Of a stretch of DNA of 64,000 nucleotides, positions 29,121-38,948 are shown in pieces. This stretch comes from Haematobia irritans. Its lineage: Eukaryota; Arthropoda; Insecta; Diptera; Muscidae. The notes under the pieces were generated by a model that saw only the letters and a program-made list of their open reading frames with translations, was not told the origin of the DNA and did no database searches. Within the stretch, counting starts at the first letter, position 1; every line of letters starts with the position of its first letter. The DNA is taken from NCBI RefSeq assembly GCF_050003625.1, contig NC_134397.1:98750162-98814161 (forward strand), given 5' to 3'. A program made the translations under genes and the position numbers.

Positions 29121-29918
29121 TCGGTTAGTAAACTAATACTAAAGAAAAGTACACGAATGTAGGAGCAAGCTAATGGTCGACACAATTAGTGGGGAAGCAA
29201 GCTAAATGACAAAACATTTAGTGCGACAGCAAGGTAAGTTACAACACACCTAGTGCAGAAGTAAGCTAATAGCCGAAGCAATTAGTTTAAGCAAGCGAAT
29301 GCGGAAGCATGCTAATTGCCGAAACAATTTGTTCGGAAGTAAGCTAAAAGCCGAAGCAATTAGTGCGGAAGCAAGCTAATTGCCGAAACAATTAGTGCGG
29401 AAGCACGCTAATAGGCAAAGCAATTGGTGCGGAAGCACGTTATTTGCCGAAACAATTAGGTCGGAAGCAAGCGAATGCGTTGATTGTTTCGTTGATTGCT
29501 CGATGATGACGTTTTGGTGATTCGGTGGTCGCTGATTACTCGGTGATTGTTCGTTGTTCGGTTAGTAAACTAATACTAAAGAAAAATACACGAATGTAGG
29601 AGCAAGCTAATGGTCGACACAATTAGTGGGGAAGCAAGCTAAATGACAAAACATTAAGTGCGACAGCAAGGTAAGTTACAACACACCTAGTGCAGAAGTA
29701 AGCTAATAGCCGAAGCAATTAGTGTAAGCAAGTGAATGCGGAAGCATGCTAATTGCCGAAACAATTTGTTGGGAAGCAAGCTAAAAGCCGAAGCAATTAG
29801 TGCGGAAGCAAGCTAATTGCCGAAACAATTAGTGCGGAAGCAAGCTAATAGCCAAAGCAATTGGTGCGGAAGCAAGTTATTTGCCGAAACAATTAGGTCG
29901 GAAGCAAGCGAATGCGTA
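29045..29918. repeat. Two-level minisatellite: 437-bp higher-order unit made of 32-35-bp hairpin units
   Basis: A 437-bp block starting GATTGTTTCGTTGATTGCTCG occurs at 29045-29481 and again from 29482 to about 29918. Within each, about ten units of GCGGAAGCAAGCTAATTGCCGAAACAATTAGT type are arrayed. Each good unit holds the inverted pair CTAATTG/CAATTAG around a 6-nt loop, so the array would form a string of hairpins. There is no ORF of note and no spacer-repeat structure of the CRISPR kind. Confidence 0.85.
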
Positions 29919-30282
29919 TGGGGTGAATTCCTTTTTATTAGACGGATCTATGCCAAGTGAGCAGGCAGAATTGGAATTCTGCCTGCTCACCAAAACGGCT
30001 GCCCTTATAAGTGTGTGCAATAATGATGTGAATGGGAAATATCTTAATAGCGACCAAAAAATAATAAAAAATATTGTAGTTAGAAATCACTTTGTCATGT
30101 AACTGGCACCACCCAGTAGGGAAAACATAGTCGGCGTTGAGTGAAAAAGGGTTATAGTGGTAGGTACCAAAGATCTGCACAAGTATGCTTGAAAGCTATT
30201 TCAAATGGCTTGGATTTTCATAGAACATGCAGAAGATCAGCGCTTCGCTAAAAAAAACCGAACATATACATCGTTCGACGGC
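29919..30282. other. Intergenic stretch with a strong palindrome
   Basis: No recognisable gene; the short frames on both strands mirror each other across the palindrome at 29957-29990. Nothing else is identified. Confidence 0.5.
29957..29990. repeat. 34-bp inverted repeat with 2-nt centre
   Basis: Arms of 16 bp, GTGAGCAGGCAGAATT and its exact complement, meet at GG. It could be a transcription-factor site pair, a recombination scar or a cruciform-forming site. Confidence 0.85.
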
Positions 30283-30342
30283 AGCATCAAAGATTATAGA
30301 TTTGAGGAAGATGGGAGATTGGCTTGCGTCATACCAAATGTT
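30283..30342. repeat. 60-bp direct repeat at the 3' end of the LINE
   Basis: AGCATCAAAGATTATAGATT... to ...ATACCAAATGTT, identical to 34459-34518 at the other end of the LINE. It is best read as an unusually long target-site duplication. The same sequence also resembles the LINE 5' untranslated end in opposite orientation. Confidence 0.7.
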
Positions 30343-30474
30343 AGGTTAGGTTAAAGTGGCAGCCCGAATAAGATTCAGGCTCACTTAGACTATTCAGTCC
30401 ATTGTGATACCACATTAACTAAAAGTACCTATTACATATGGGCACTTCTAGTTTTAACCGCTGAACCTTCTTGA
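30343..30474 (-). other. LINE 3' untranslated tail shared with a SINE
   Basis: On the minus strand GTGGTATCACAATGGACTGA... continues identically for 39 nt, then after a small variable patch to CGGGCTGCCAC and TAACCTAACCTAAC. The same tail ends the SINE at 34667-35013 and the fragment at 38034-38130. Confidence 0.85.
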
Positions 30475-31490
30475 TTATTTTTCTTTGTTGAACCAACCAG
30501 ATTGTTCCAAAAACATTAGCAGACTGCTTAAGTTAACGTTTTCCAGATCCGCCAGTAATCTGAAGCTATATGCTCCTAAAAGTTGCTTGCGCTTTACACA
30601 AAATGCAGGACACTCACACAAGAGGTGTTTAATTGATTCCTTTTCCTCCGCATCATGACAGCTCATACAATAGTCATTATACTTCGCGCCTATAGTTTTT
30701 GCAAAATCGCCTATCAGGCAGCGACCCGTTATAGTAGGTATCAGGAGTGATATCTGACGTCTCGAGAACACTAGCATATCTAGTGTGCGGTTCAAGTTTA
30801 AATGGGGCCATATTTGCTTGGTGTCGTTACAGCCTTTGCAATTCTCCCATCGAACATTTGCCATCATAACAGCATTCTCACGAAACATGAGCTTGCAGGT
30901 AGCCAGGGGCATACCAACAGATTCTAGTTCCCCTGGAATATGTAAGGTAGTTCCTAGCCTTGCCAACTCATCCGCTTCGCAGTTCCCCGTTATGTTCCTA
31001 TGGCCAGGCACCCATATTAGGTGAATATTGTACTGCTCAGCCATCTCGTTGAGAGATTTGCGGCAGTCTATGGCCGTTTCGACTTAAGGAACACAGAGTC
31101 CAAGAATTTTATTGCAGGTTGACTGTCTGAGTATATATTAATGCCAATATTTGTTGGAACATTACTTCTCAGCCAATTCACCACCTCTCTTATTGCCAAT
31201 ATTTCAGACTGAAAAACACTACAGTGATTAGGTAATCTTTTCGCTATTCGAATTTCCAGGTCTTTAGAATATACTCCGAACCCCACTTGTCCATTCAATT
31301 TGGAGCCATCAGTATGGAAATCTATATATCTTTTTTTCCCCGGGGTCTGTGTACACCACGCCCCACTGTTGGGAATTAGAGTTTCAAACTTTTTGTCGAA
31401 AAGTGGTTTTGCCAGGGTGTAATCCACTACGTTAGGCACATCTGGCATTACTTTGAGGACCGAACTATGACCGTACAATTTTCCGACCAC
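30475..31490 (-). pseudogene. RNase H and C-terminal zinc region of LINE ORF2
   Basis: Two frames, 31068-31490 and 30475-31044, together encode the end of ORF2. The first has the RNase H core: DGSKLNGQVGFGVY, then SEILAIREVVNWL, then YSDSQPAI, supplying the acidic residues. The second has WVPGHRNITGNCEADELA with the last catalytic part, then a C-terminal Cys/His motif (CMSCHD...HLLCECPAF). A frameshift near 31050-31080 separates them and another near 31470 separates the first from the preceding segment. The RNase H would remove RNA from the cDNA hybrid. Presence of RNase H is typical of I/LOA-type LINEs. Confidence 0.82.
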
Positions 31491-31951
31491 AGCGATAGCT
31501 CGCGCAACCGCACAGCCGTTGTTGCAGCTGACTGTTTGGCCAAAATGTCTAAAGGCAATAGATGTAGCATGACATTAAGGGAGTCTGTTCCTGTCTTACT
31601 AAATGCGCCTGAGATACATAAGCTCGCCATACGCTGAACTTTATCTAAACAAGTCGGTTTCTGAAGTGCCGGCCACCAGACTACAACACCATATAGCATT
31701 ATAGGTCTTACTACTGCCGTGTATAGCCAATGCACAATTTTTGGTTTTAGTCCCCACTTTTTCCCTATTGCCTTTTTGCACGAGTACAAAGCTACCGTGG
31801 CTTTTCTCGCCCTCTCTTCAATATTAAGCCTAAAATTCAACTTCCTGTCCAAAATAACGCCAAGGTATTTTGCACACTCACCAAAGGGAATTTCAGTACC
31901 CCCTAAGGAAATGGGCCTAACCGAGGGAGTTTTGCGATCTTTGCAGTACAT
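31448..31951 (-). pseudogene. Reverse transcriptase thumb/connection segment of LINE ORF2
   Basis: This frame begins in MYCKDRKTPSVRPISLGG and runs through KYLGVILDRKLNF, the conserved L-G-V-x-L-D motif after the RT palm, and then a connection region (WLYTAVVRPIMLYGVVVWWP). It is out of phase with the RT palm upstream. Comparison with 55294-55966 shows that the stretch preceding it, the one that follows the YADD active site in intact relatives, is missing here. Confidence 0.8.
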
Positions 31952-33518
31952 GATTAGTTCCGTCTTTGGTGGATTTACACCAACACCTTTCTTTTTCTAG
32001 GGAAACCAGAAGGTTGTTTATAGCAACATTCCAAAGAAGAGGTGATAGAACTCCTCCTTGGGGAGTGCCTCTGTTCACATACCTTTGTATGTTCGCTTGC
32101 GCTAGTGTGGCTGAAATACGTCTCTTTGTTAGAAGTTCGTCTAACAGCCTAAGTATACCTGGATCAACATTCAAAGTTGTCAGTCCATTTAATATCGAGC
32201 TCGGATGGACATTATTGAACGCCCCTTCGATGTCTAGAAATGCCACGATTGTGTATTCTTTGACAGATAGTGAGCTTTCAATAAATCTGACTAGTTCATG
32301 CAATGCGGTCTCAGTAGACCTGCCCTTCGAGTATGCATGCTGTCGTTTCGAGAGCAAACTTGAATCCACGCTAGTTCTAAGATACATGTCTATCATCCTC
32401 TCCAGGGTCTTAAATAGGAATGAGGATAAGCTGATTGGTCGGAAATCCTTCGCACTCGAGTGAGAGGACTTTCCTGCTTTAGGTATGAAGACGACTTTTG
32501 TTTCCCTCCACTTTTCTGGAATATATGCTAAGTTTACACATCGTTTATATATCACCGTCAACCAGGGGATAATTCTTTCAGCCACTGCTTGTAATTCCGC
32601 CGGAGTAATTCCATCAGGTCCGGGGGATTTGAATGGTCCAAAGCTATTTAAAGCCAATTTTATTATAGATTCCGACACAATTTCCTCGATAGGAAATGAC
32701 CGCTGAGCCTCTGTTACACCACCAGAACATGGTTCAACCGTCCGATTTCCAGGGAAGTGTGTGTCCAAAAGTACCTCCAACGTCTCCACACTGGACGTTG
32801 TCCAATTTCCCTCCGATGTTTTAATGAAACCTGGAGCGTTGTTAGTGGATGCTAGTACCTTCCGTAGTCTGGAAGCCTTTGACGTATTGTCAATACTGCT
32901 ACAGTAATCATCCCAAGAGTTTTGTTGAGACCTTCTCAGTTCTCGTTTATATGCTCTCAGATTCATCTTGTAAGTGTCCCAATCCTCCGGAGCTCTTGTG
33001 GACTTTGCGTTGTTAAAGAGCTTCCTGCAGGATTTCCTCATATTACTTAACTCTTGCACAGTGCTCATATTTGTCTCTACCATTTCCGGTATCATCAAAT
33101 TGAACGATTCCCTATACCTATTCCAATCAGCTTTCCTAACATTTTGCGGAAATATGGTCTTTGAAGTACGAACAGACAATCTGAAACTGATGTATCGATG
33201 ATCTGAAAAGCTATGTTCCCTCAAAACTTGCCACTCAGATATCTTATCATTCAGTTCCGGAGAGGTCAACGTGACGTCCAAAACCTCTTGCCTGTTTCTG
33301 GTGACGAAGGTTGGTGCATCTCCCTTATTGCAAACTACCAGGTTAGTACGCAAAATAAAGTCTATTAGCGACTCTCCCCTTGCATTAGTATCACTACTTC
33401 CCCAAATACTATGATGTGCATTTGCATCGCATCCCATAATGAGTTTTGTCTTTGTTTTTAGTGACTCCTCAACTAAGGTCCTAACAGCACTGGGTGGCAT
33501 CTCCATATCATGTCCCAT
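31917..33518 (-). pseudogene. Endonuclease C-terminal part and reverse transcriptase of LINE ORF2
   Basis: The first ~115 residues are the second half of an AP-type endonuclease: GCDANAHHSIWGS, DVTLTS and the SDHRYISF terminus that carries the catalytic SDH. The RT follows with SPGPDGITP, VVFIPKAGK, RPISLSSFLFKTLERM, FLDIEGAFNNV and GTPQGGVLSPLLWN. The YADD box that should come about 20 residues later is absent. The frame turns directly into sequence that belongs downstream, so a deletion has removed the polymerase active site. The frame is shifted relative to the endonuclease start at 33473-33739. Confidence 0.85.
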
Positions 33519-33739
33519 GTAGACCGAAGATACCCAATATTGCTCAATGAAGGAAGCAGAAACAAGTTTAGTTCGCTTTTAGCAATTATACATGCTCGAT
33601 TTATATCGTTACCGGTATTATGCAAAAGTTTGAAACCCGGAGTGCTTAATTCATAGATCTTGTTCTTATATATGTATGGTTCTTGAATAAGAACTATATC
33701 TATGTCTCCTTTCATCAGGAGAACTTTTAAGGCAGACAA
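33473..33739 (-). pseudogene. Endonuclease N-terminal part of LINE ORF2
   Basis: ALKVLLMKGDIDIVLIQEPYI carries the conserved Q-E-P of LINE endonucleases, followed by the Y-x-G-F-like strand. It breaks near 33510, losing phase and apparently some 20-30 residues relative to the usual spacing before MEMPP. The frame starts just after the end of ORF1 (33746), a tight ORF1-ORF2 spacing that fits translational coupling. Confidence 0.75.
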
Positions 33740-33745
33740 GCGGCC

Positions 33746-34312
33746 TTACAATGGTGTAGATTTATCTGGAGGAACCGTAGAACCATCCAAATTTTCAACC
33801 ACCGTCACATCAGCCGCTTCAATTGAGTCATCAAGGGCTTCCTCTTCACAGATCTCGGTGACTCTCGCAACAATCCGCGGTTCAGCTTTGGTGAGGTTTG
33901 AGCCTGTAGAAACTTCCCGCATATGATTTTCGCCATAGTCTGCAGGTTTTATGTCTCCTTCGGCTTCGCTAGGAGATGTTTTCACTGCTGACTCTACCGG
34001 AGGCTTGTCCGTTTCGGAATCCTTTGGTTGATCGCTTTTGTATACCTTCATATGGATATCATGAAAGCCATAACTTACACGTCCTTGGGTCTGGGCTAGA
34101 TGTGGCAGCGACTCTGTGTTTAATATATACACCGCATGTCGTCTTGGTCCATCCACCCCATCTAAACGACCAACCTTCCAATCGGCGGTTGGAAGATCTG
34201 GGTTACATTCTTTTAGTCTCTCTAGTATTGACTCAGGATCAGGAGGGTTTGCCGGTATCCATGCATGTGCTCTAGGTTTAGCCGGTATGTCTTTTTTAGC
34301 GACTAACTCCAA
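33746..34312 (-). pseudogene. LINE ORF1 remnant with DUF4780-type domain
   Basis: 188 residues. Residues of about 5-85 match the dipteran LINE ORF1 domain: KPRAHAWIP, LPTADWKVGRLDGVDGP-RR and GRVSYGFHDIHMKVY. The rest is acidic and low in complexity. ORF1 proteins of these elements usually start far upstream with a longer charged region, so the N-terminus is missing here and the methionine at 34312 is probably not the original. The domain is taken to bind nucleic acid in the ribonucleoprotein particle. Confidence 0.72.
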
Positions 34313-34330
34313 AGCGTTAGTATGTCAGTA

Positions 34331-34366
34331 CGTATACGACAAGTATGTCAATACTTGTCGTATACG
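34331..34366. repeat. 36-bp perfect hairpin in the LINE 5' region
   Basis: Arms 34331-34346 and 34351-34366 (CGTATACGACAAGTAT and its exact complement) with a 4-nt loop. Confidence 0.9.
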
Positions 34367-34374
34367 CGTTTGGT

Positions 34375-34545
34375 TCGAGTATTAAACTAATGTGGTAAAT
34401 GGTTTGATGTGCTCAGTAGCCAATCTCCCATCTTCCTCTTCTATAATCTTTGGTTGCAAGCATCAAAGATTATAGATTTGAGGAAGATGGGAGATTGGCT
34501 TGCGTCATACCAAATGTTGCATTTACCAGATTAGTTTAGTACATA
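34375..34545. repeat. Large imperfect palindrome at the LINE 5' end
   Basis: The left half on the minus strand (GCAACCAAAGATTATAG...GAGGAAGATGGGAGATTGG...ACATTAGTTTAATAC) aligns with the right half on the plus strand (GCATCAAAGATTATAG...AGATTAGTTTAGTAC). The arms are roughly 80 bp and meet near 34458. This is two LINE 5' ends head to head, one belonging to the inserted copy and one to the target. Confidence 0.75.
34459..34518. repeat. 60-bp direct repeat at the 5' end of the LINE
   Basis: Identical to 30283-30342; see that entry. It forms the right half of the head-to-head palindrome. Confidence 0.7.
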
Positions 34546-34666
34546 TTTGTACTCTTTTAGTTGTTTTAAGTTTTTATTATTTATTTTTATTTATTTATTA
34601 AACTTATAGTAAATATAAGAATAATAGAGAAAAAAAAAAACTGGCATTAGCTACTTAGGCTATCAG

Positions 34667-35013
34667 GGGAGCCACCGTGGTGCAATGGTTAGCATGCCCG
34701 CCTTGCATACACAAGGTCGTGGGTTCGATTCCTGCTACGACCGAACACCAAAAAGTTTTTCAGCGGTGGATTATCCCACCTCAGTAATGCTGGTGACATT
34801 TCTGAGGGTTTCAAAGCTTCTCTAAGTGGTTTCACTAGAATGTGGAACGCCGTTCGGACTCGGCTATAAAAAGGAGGTCCCTTGTCATTGAGTTTAACAT
34901 GGAATCGGGCAGCACTCAGTGATAAGAGAGAAGTTCACCACTGTGGTATCACAATGGACTGAATAGTCTAAGTGAGCCTGATACATCGGGCTGCCACATA
35001 ACCTAACCTAACC
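34667..35013 (+). mobile_element. Intact tRNA-derived SINE with 11-bp target duplication
   Basis: 347 bp flanked by TAGGCTATCAG at 34656-34666 and 35014-35024. The head (about 34671-34743) is tRNA-like, with an A-box-like TGGTGCAATGGTTAG and a B box GGTTCGATTCC, so an internal polymerase III promoter is likely. The body is unrelated to tRNA. The tail GTGGTATCACAATGGACTGA...CCTAACCTAACC equals the 3' end of the LINE at 30343. The SINE encodes no protein and would depend on LINE enzymes. Confidence 0.9.
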
Positions 35014-35024
35014 TAGGCTATCAG

Positions 35025-35164
35025 CTACAGTTTTTATTTTTTAAATGAAACAATGCCAAATTTTGGGCAAAAAAAAAATTACATTTTCCACTTTATGGAA
35101 ATTTATTTATTTTAGGCAACAACAAAAAAAATACATTTTCCCCTTTATGGAAATTTATTTCGTG
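35025..35164. repeat. Short spacer with a 50-bp tandem duplication
   Basis: TACATTTTCCACTTTATGGAAATTTATTT and its neighbour AAC AACAAAAAAAA occur twice in succession (about 35078-35158). Nothing else is visible. Confidence 0.6.
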
Positions 35165-35870
35165 CTCTTAAAGGCTGATACGGTCAAAATTTGGTCAAGG
35201 GAAAACGCGTGTAAATCGGTGAAATCGTTTATTAAAAAATCAAATTAAATTTCTTTTTCAAGTTCAATTAGTATAAAATTCAGGGAAAATATTCAGTTAG
35301 GCTTTCGCTTTTCCAAATCCGAATTACCGGGCCTCACGCTTGACACCTGCCATCAGATTTTGTACAGCCACCTTGCCCACCTTCTTCGCCGCAGAAAGCC
35401 AGTTTGCCTTGAACTGCTGCTCGTCCTTAGCAGTTTTTTGGTCTTCTTTAGGTTCCGCTTGACAATAGCCCAGTATTTCTCAATTGGGCGGAGCTCTGGC
35501 GTGTTGGGAGGGTTCTTGTCCTTGGGAACCACCTGCACGTTGTTGGCGGCGTACCACTCCATGCCAAATCCGGTACACCCAGCTTATTTGCGGCATCTCG
35601 GAGAGAGAGGTTAGGGTTTCGCTTGAAACTACCGGCAACTCTCTTTGTCGTCTCAGCGGCTTCCGGTTTTCGATTTCCCCCCGATCCAGACTTCCTGGCT
35701 GTCGACAAACGTTCCCCAAACACTTAATTTACATTAGTAACGGTTGATTTGGCAACTTTTAGCGATTTTGACAGCTTTGCGTGCGAGTAGCTCGGATTTT
35801 CGCGATGCGCGAGCAAAATTTTGATACGCTGCTCTTCTTTGCTTTAGAACATGCATACAGGTTCTATAAT
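35165..35870 (-). pseudogene. Tc1/mariner-superfamily transposase remnant, internally deleted
   Basis: On the minus strand the pieces run in order. Around 35600-35720 is an N-terminal helix-turn-helix segment with GNRKPEAAETTKRV and SFKRNPNLSLRDAANKLGV, the usual DNA-binding part. Then there is an abrupt jump into the catalytic C-terminal part around 35353-35570, with MEWYAANNVQVVPKD and PPNTPELRPIEKYWAIVKR, the latter holding the last acidic residue region of the DDE/D triad. The first two catalytic aspartates lie in the deleted middle. The C-terminal tail is frameshifted. GCTGATACGGTCAAAATTTGGTCAAGG near 35172 may be one terminus. Relationship to DD39D/DD41D mariners is a guess. Confidence 0.75.
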
Positions 35871-35963
35871 GCTTGCAAATTTGATGCTTGGTTTCGAATA
35901 GAACCTTCAAAACATCGTTCTTGTTTAGGGAATACATCTGAATAGAAGCTTGAATTGGGAGCG
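35871..35963. other. Boundary between mariner remnant and next repeat
   Basis: No ORF and no second mariner terminus is recognisable. Confidence 0.35.
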
Positions 35964-37260
35964 TGTGACGGTTAGCTACAATGTTTATATTTTTATATTT
36001 CATTTAATTGTGTTTTGATTGATGGGCGGTTGTCGGTGTTTGTCGTATATGTCAGAATTATTATGAAGTGACAATACAAATTCGCCGCAAAAGAATAGGG
36101 TTGCATCTTCAACGGATTTCTGAAATAGGAATGAATGATGATTCCGGCTGTATGTAGGCGGGTCACCCATGTGGTTAGCGCGCCACTGGCTGTTCATTCC
36201 AGTTTAGCCTTCAGACAGTGAACGTCGCAAAGTAATTTATATTAAGAGGAAAATTTGTTAATTGTATGAAATAGTGGTCAGGCTTATGATTAGAAGGAAA
36301 CCTCAACGCGATTGTTTAAGAAAAAGACTAAATAATATTGTACATTAGAAAAGGGGTAAATATAAAATAATATTGTTACGTTTTTATATTGAGACGAATT
36401 TAATTACCCGATAATTAAAAAGACAGTTCTTTTCAATAACGTTAATCTACAATTTATTTGTTTAACTGATTGGTTTCACTTATTTGCTCTACGATGTGTA
36501 CTGTATAAACTTTAGCTTACGACTGACTTGTCTGCTCTCTCCGCTAGGGGTTTATATACCGAGATATGACGATTTCGAATGTTCTCGCTAATTGGCCTAC
36601 AACCTTCGAGATTAACCTACTACCTTGTAGATGTCGCACAGCGACATTGCACATATTTATCGACTTATGTTCATTGTCTCGGCTATCTAGAACTTTCGAT
36701 GGGGCGTTATTATATTCTTATCTTGGCTAGTGCATTCTGGCTATATTATCGATAATTATAACAGTAAAACAAAAGGTGCTACTTTTACAATGAACGATTG
36801 GAAAACTAAGAACACAAAAGATGTCTAGAAAAGTACTAGAAAATAAAAATGACTCTAACAAGTTATGACGTAATTTTATCGTTACAATTCGAAATTTAAA
36901 TTAACGAAAACTAATTTAAATAAACTTAAATCTAGAAATATCAAATTCGTAACAATATTATGTATTATGTTCAATTGTATAAATATAACTGCGACACGGA
37001 TTTGTGGTGGTGAAATCACGTGTTTGATTTGGTTGAACCCAAATTGATTGGAATAGAACGATACATATGTGGAAATCAAATAATTTCAATTATTTGTTAA
37101 ATTACTAATAAATAGAAAACCTATGAACTAATTGATTTTAAAATATAAAAGAGAGTATTGGCTCTTTAAAAAGAGAAAGGGGGTACGGTACGCGTGATAC
37201 CACCAGAAGCCGTGTTAGCAACAATGCGTTTCGGATTGGAATATTAAATTAGTTTATATT
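35964..37260. repeat. Dispersed repeat, copy A, carrying a solo LTR
   Basis: From TGTGACGGTTAGCTACAATG onward this matches 42799-43322 closely, apart from the inserted solo LTR at 36374-36954. Its end (37140-37250, CTCTTTAAAAAGAGAAAGGGGGTACGG...) recurs in reverse at 43398-43515. It may be part of an LTR of another element, given the TGTGACGG start, but no partner LTR is proven. Confidence 0.65.
36374..36954 (-). mobile_element. Solo LTR of the outer gypsy family, with ATAT duplication
   Basis: 581 bp, TGTTACG...CGTAACA, similar throughout to the 2198-2792 LTR but with more differences, so older. ATAT lies on both sides (36370-36373, 36955-36958). The homologous repeat at 43190-43205 has an uninterrupted AATAATATTATG, an empty target site. 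It arose by LTR-LTR recombination. Confidence 0.92.
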
Positions 37261-37290
37261 CAATTAAATTCGTTTCGAGCTTGTAAGAAA

Positions 37291-38012
<722 letters not shown>

Positions 38013-38033
38013 TGTATTATGCGGCTATAGAGC

Positions 38034-38130
38034 TAGGTTAGGTTAGGTTATGTGGCAGCCCGATGTATCAGGCTCACTTAGACTATTCAGTCCATTGTGA
38101 TACCACAGTAGTGAACTTCTCTCTTATCAC
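38034..38130 (-). mobile_element. SINE 3' tail fragment
   Basis: Reverse complement of the last ~95 bp of the SINE at 34667-35013, including GGTTAGGTTAGGTTATGTGGCAGCCCG and the CACTTAGACTATTCAGTCCA segment. The 5' part including the tRNA-like head is missing, consistent with truncation. Confidence 0.85.
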
Positions 38131-38498
38131 TAATAGTATACTAACAATTACACATAGTAAATTTTGTGTTTAACTTTCTTTCTAACAAATATTGGTAGAA
38201 CATACCTAAAATAAATCTAATTAATCTACATAACAAACTTATAAATAACAACAGAATTCATTGTAACGACGAAGCCTTGAAATTTTCTTTAATCTAAGAA
38301 GAAAGGAGAAACGTGACATAAAATTTCCTGACATCAAATTTCCGACTTGGGAAAAGTCTACCTCGTTATACTTTGATTATTATGACTTCTAGGTTAACGC
38401 TGATACGATCTAACCACGATGCTCGGGAAACTATTCTCGGAACATGGTGAAGCCCGTGGTCCCATGTTCAACGAAGACTCCAACACAATAATTCAGAC
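38131..38498. other. Stretch before the assembly gap, nothing firmly recognised
   Basis: No domain. The last ~80 bp (from ATGCTCGGGAAACTATTC) is open on the plus strand up to the gap and could be the upstream part of the gypsy remnant beyond it, but this is not demonstrable. Confidence 0.35.
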
Positions 38499-38598
38499 NN
38501 NNNNNNNNNNNNNNNNNNNNNNNNNNNNNNNNNNNNNNNNNNNNNNNNNNNNNNNNNNNNNNNNNNNNNNNNNNNNNNNNNNNNNNNNNNNNNNNNNN
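38499..38598. other. Assembly gap (100 N)
   Basis: Exactly 100 undetermined bases, the conventional length for a gap of unknown size. The two (AT)n runs just upstream may be why assembly failed. Confidence 0.98.
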
Positions 38599-38603
38599 AT
38601 GAT

Positions 38604-38940
38604 ATGTGGCGGAAAGTTGGAATCTCTATTCAACTTCCTATAAATTCTATAGCTGAAATCACCGAAAGCTGTGATGATAGTCCAAAAGTGCACTGTTTGA
38701 CGCCAGAACAGATGAAACGACTCATTGATGTGAAATTACATGTTAGGTGTTATACCAAATACGGCCTCGGAAAAACGTCCATTGAACAGCACATCATTGA
38801 TACGGGTCACGCCCTTCCAAGAAAATGCGGTATTATCCGGTGAGTCCCGCTGTTCAGAAACTAATTTATGATGAATTGGACAGGATGCTACACTTAGATG
38901 TCATAGAGTCAAGTCAAATAAAATCGCCTATGCCTTGACG
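38604..38940 (+). pseudogene. pol: Protease-RT linker and RT N-terminus of a gypsy pol
   Basis: The segment LTPEQMKRLIDVKLHVRCYTK is the conserved linker ahead of the gypsy RT, followed by KTSIEQHIIDTGHALP (the E-H-x-I-x-T-G motif). A frameshift near 38830 moves the following KLIYDELDRMLHLDVIE-type sequence to another frame. The region before RT motif 1 is also partly lost, because the next RT frame begins directly at VTRKDAYPLP. Confidence 0.75.
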
Positions 38941-38948
38941 CGAGAGAA

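Larger units (their letters stand above)
30343..34458 (-). mobile_element. LOA/I-like LINE with ORF1, EN-RT ORF2 and RNase H, decayed
   Basis: A 4.1-kb non-LTR retrotransposon on the minus strand, flanked by 60-bp direct repeats. It has an ORF1 piece with a DUF4780-type domain, an ORF2 with AP-type endonuclease, reverse transcriptase and RNase H, and a 3' end with tandem CCTAA-type repeats. Several frameshifts and a deletion of the RT active site make it dead. An RT-RNase H fragment of the same family recurs at 55294-56243 and 59846-60455. Confidence 0.88.

Noticed and set aside
29121..29918. CRISPR-like array of regularly spaced units
   Set aside because: The units are contiguous minisatellite copies without unique spacers, and the DNA is clearly eukaryotic.
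34671..34743. Functional tRNA gene
   Set aside because: It has A and B boxes but is followed by a SINE body and tail within an 11-bp target duplication; it is the SINE head.
34995..35013. Telomeric (CCTAA)n repeat
   Set aside because: The short CCTAACCTAACC run is the conserved 3' tail of the SINE and LINE; flies do not use TTAGG telomeres.
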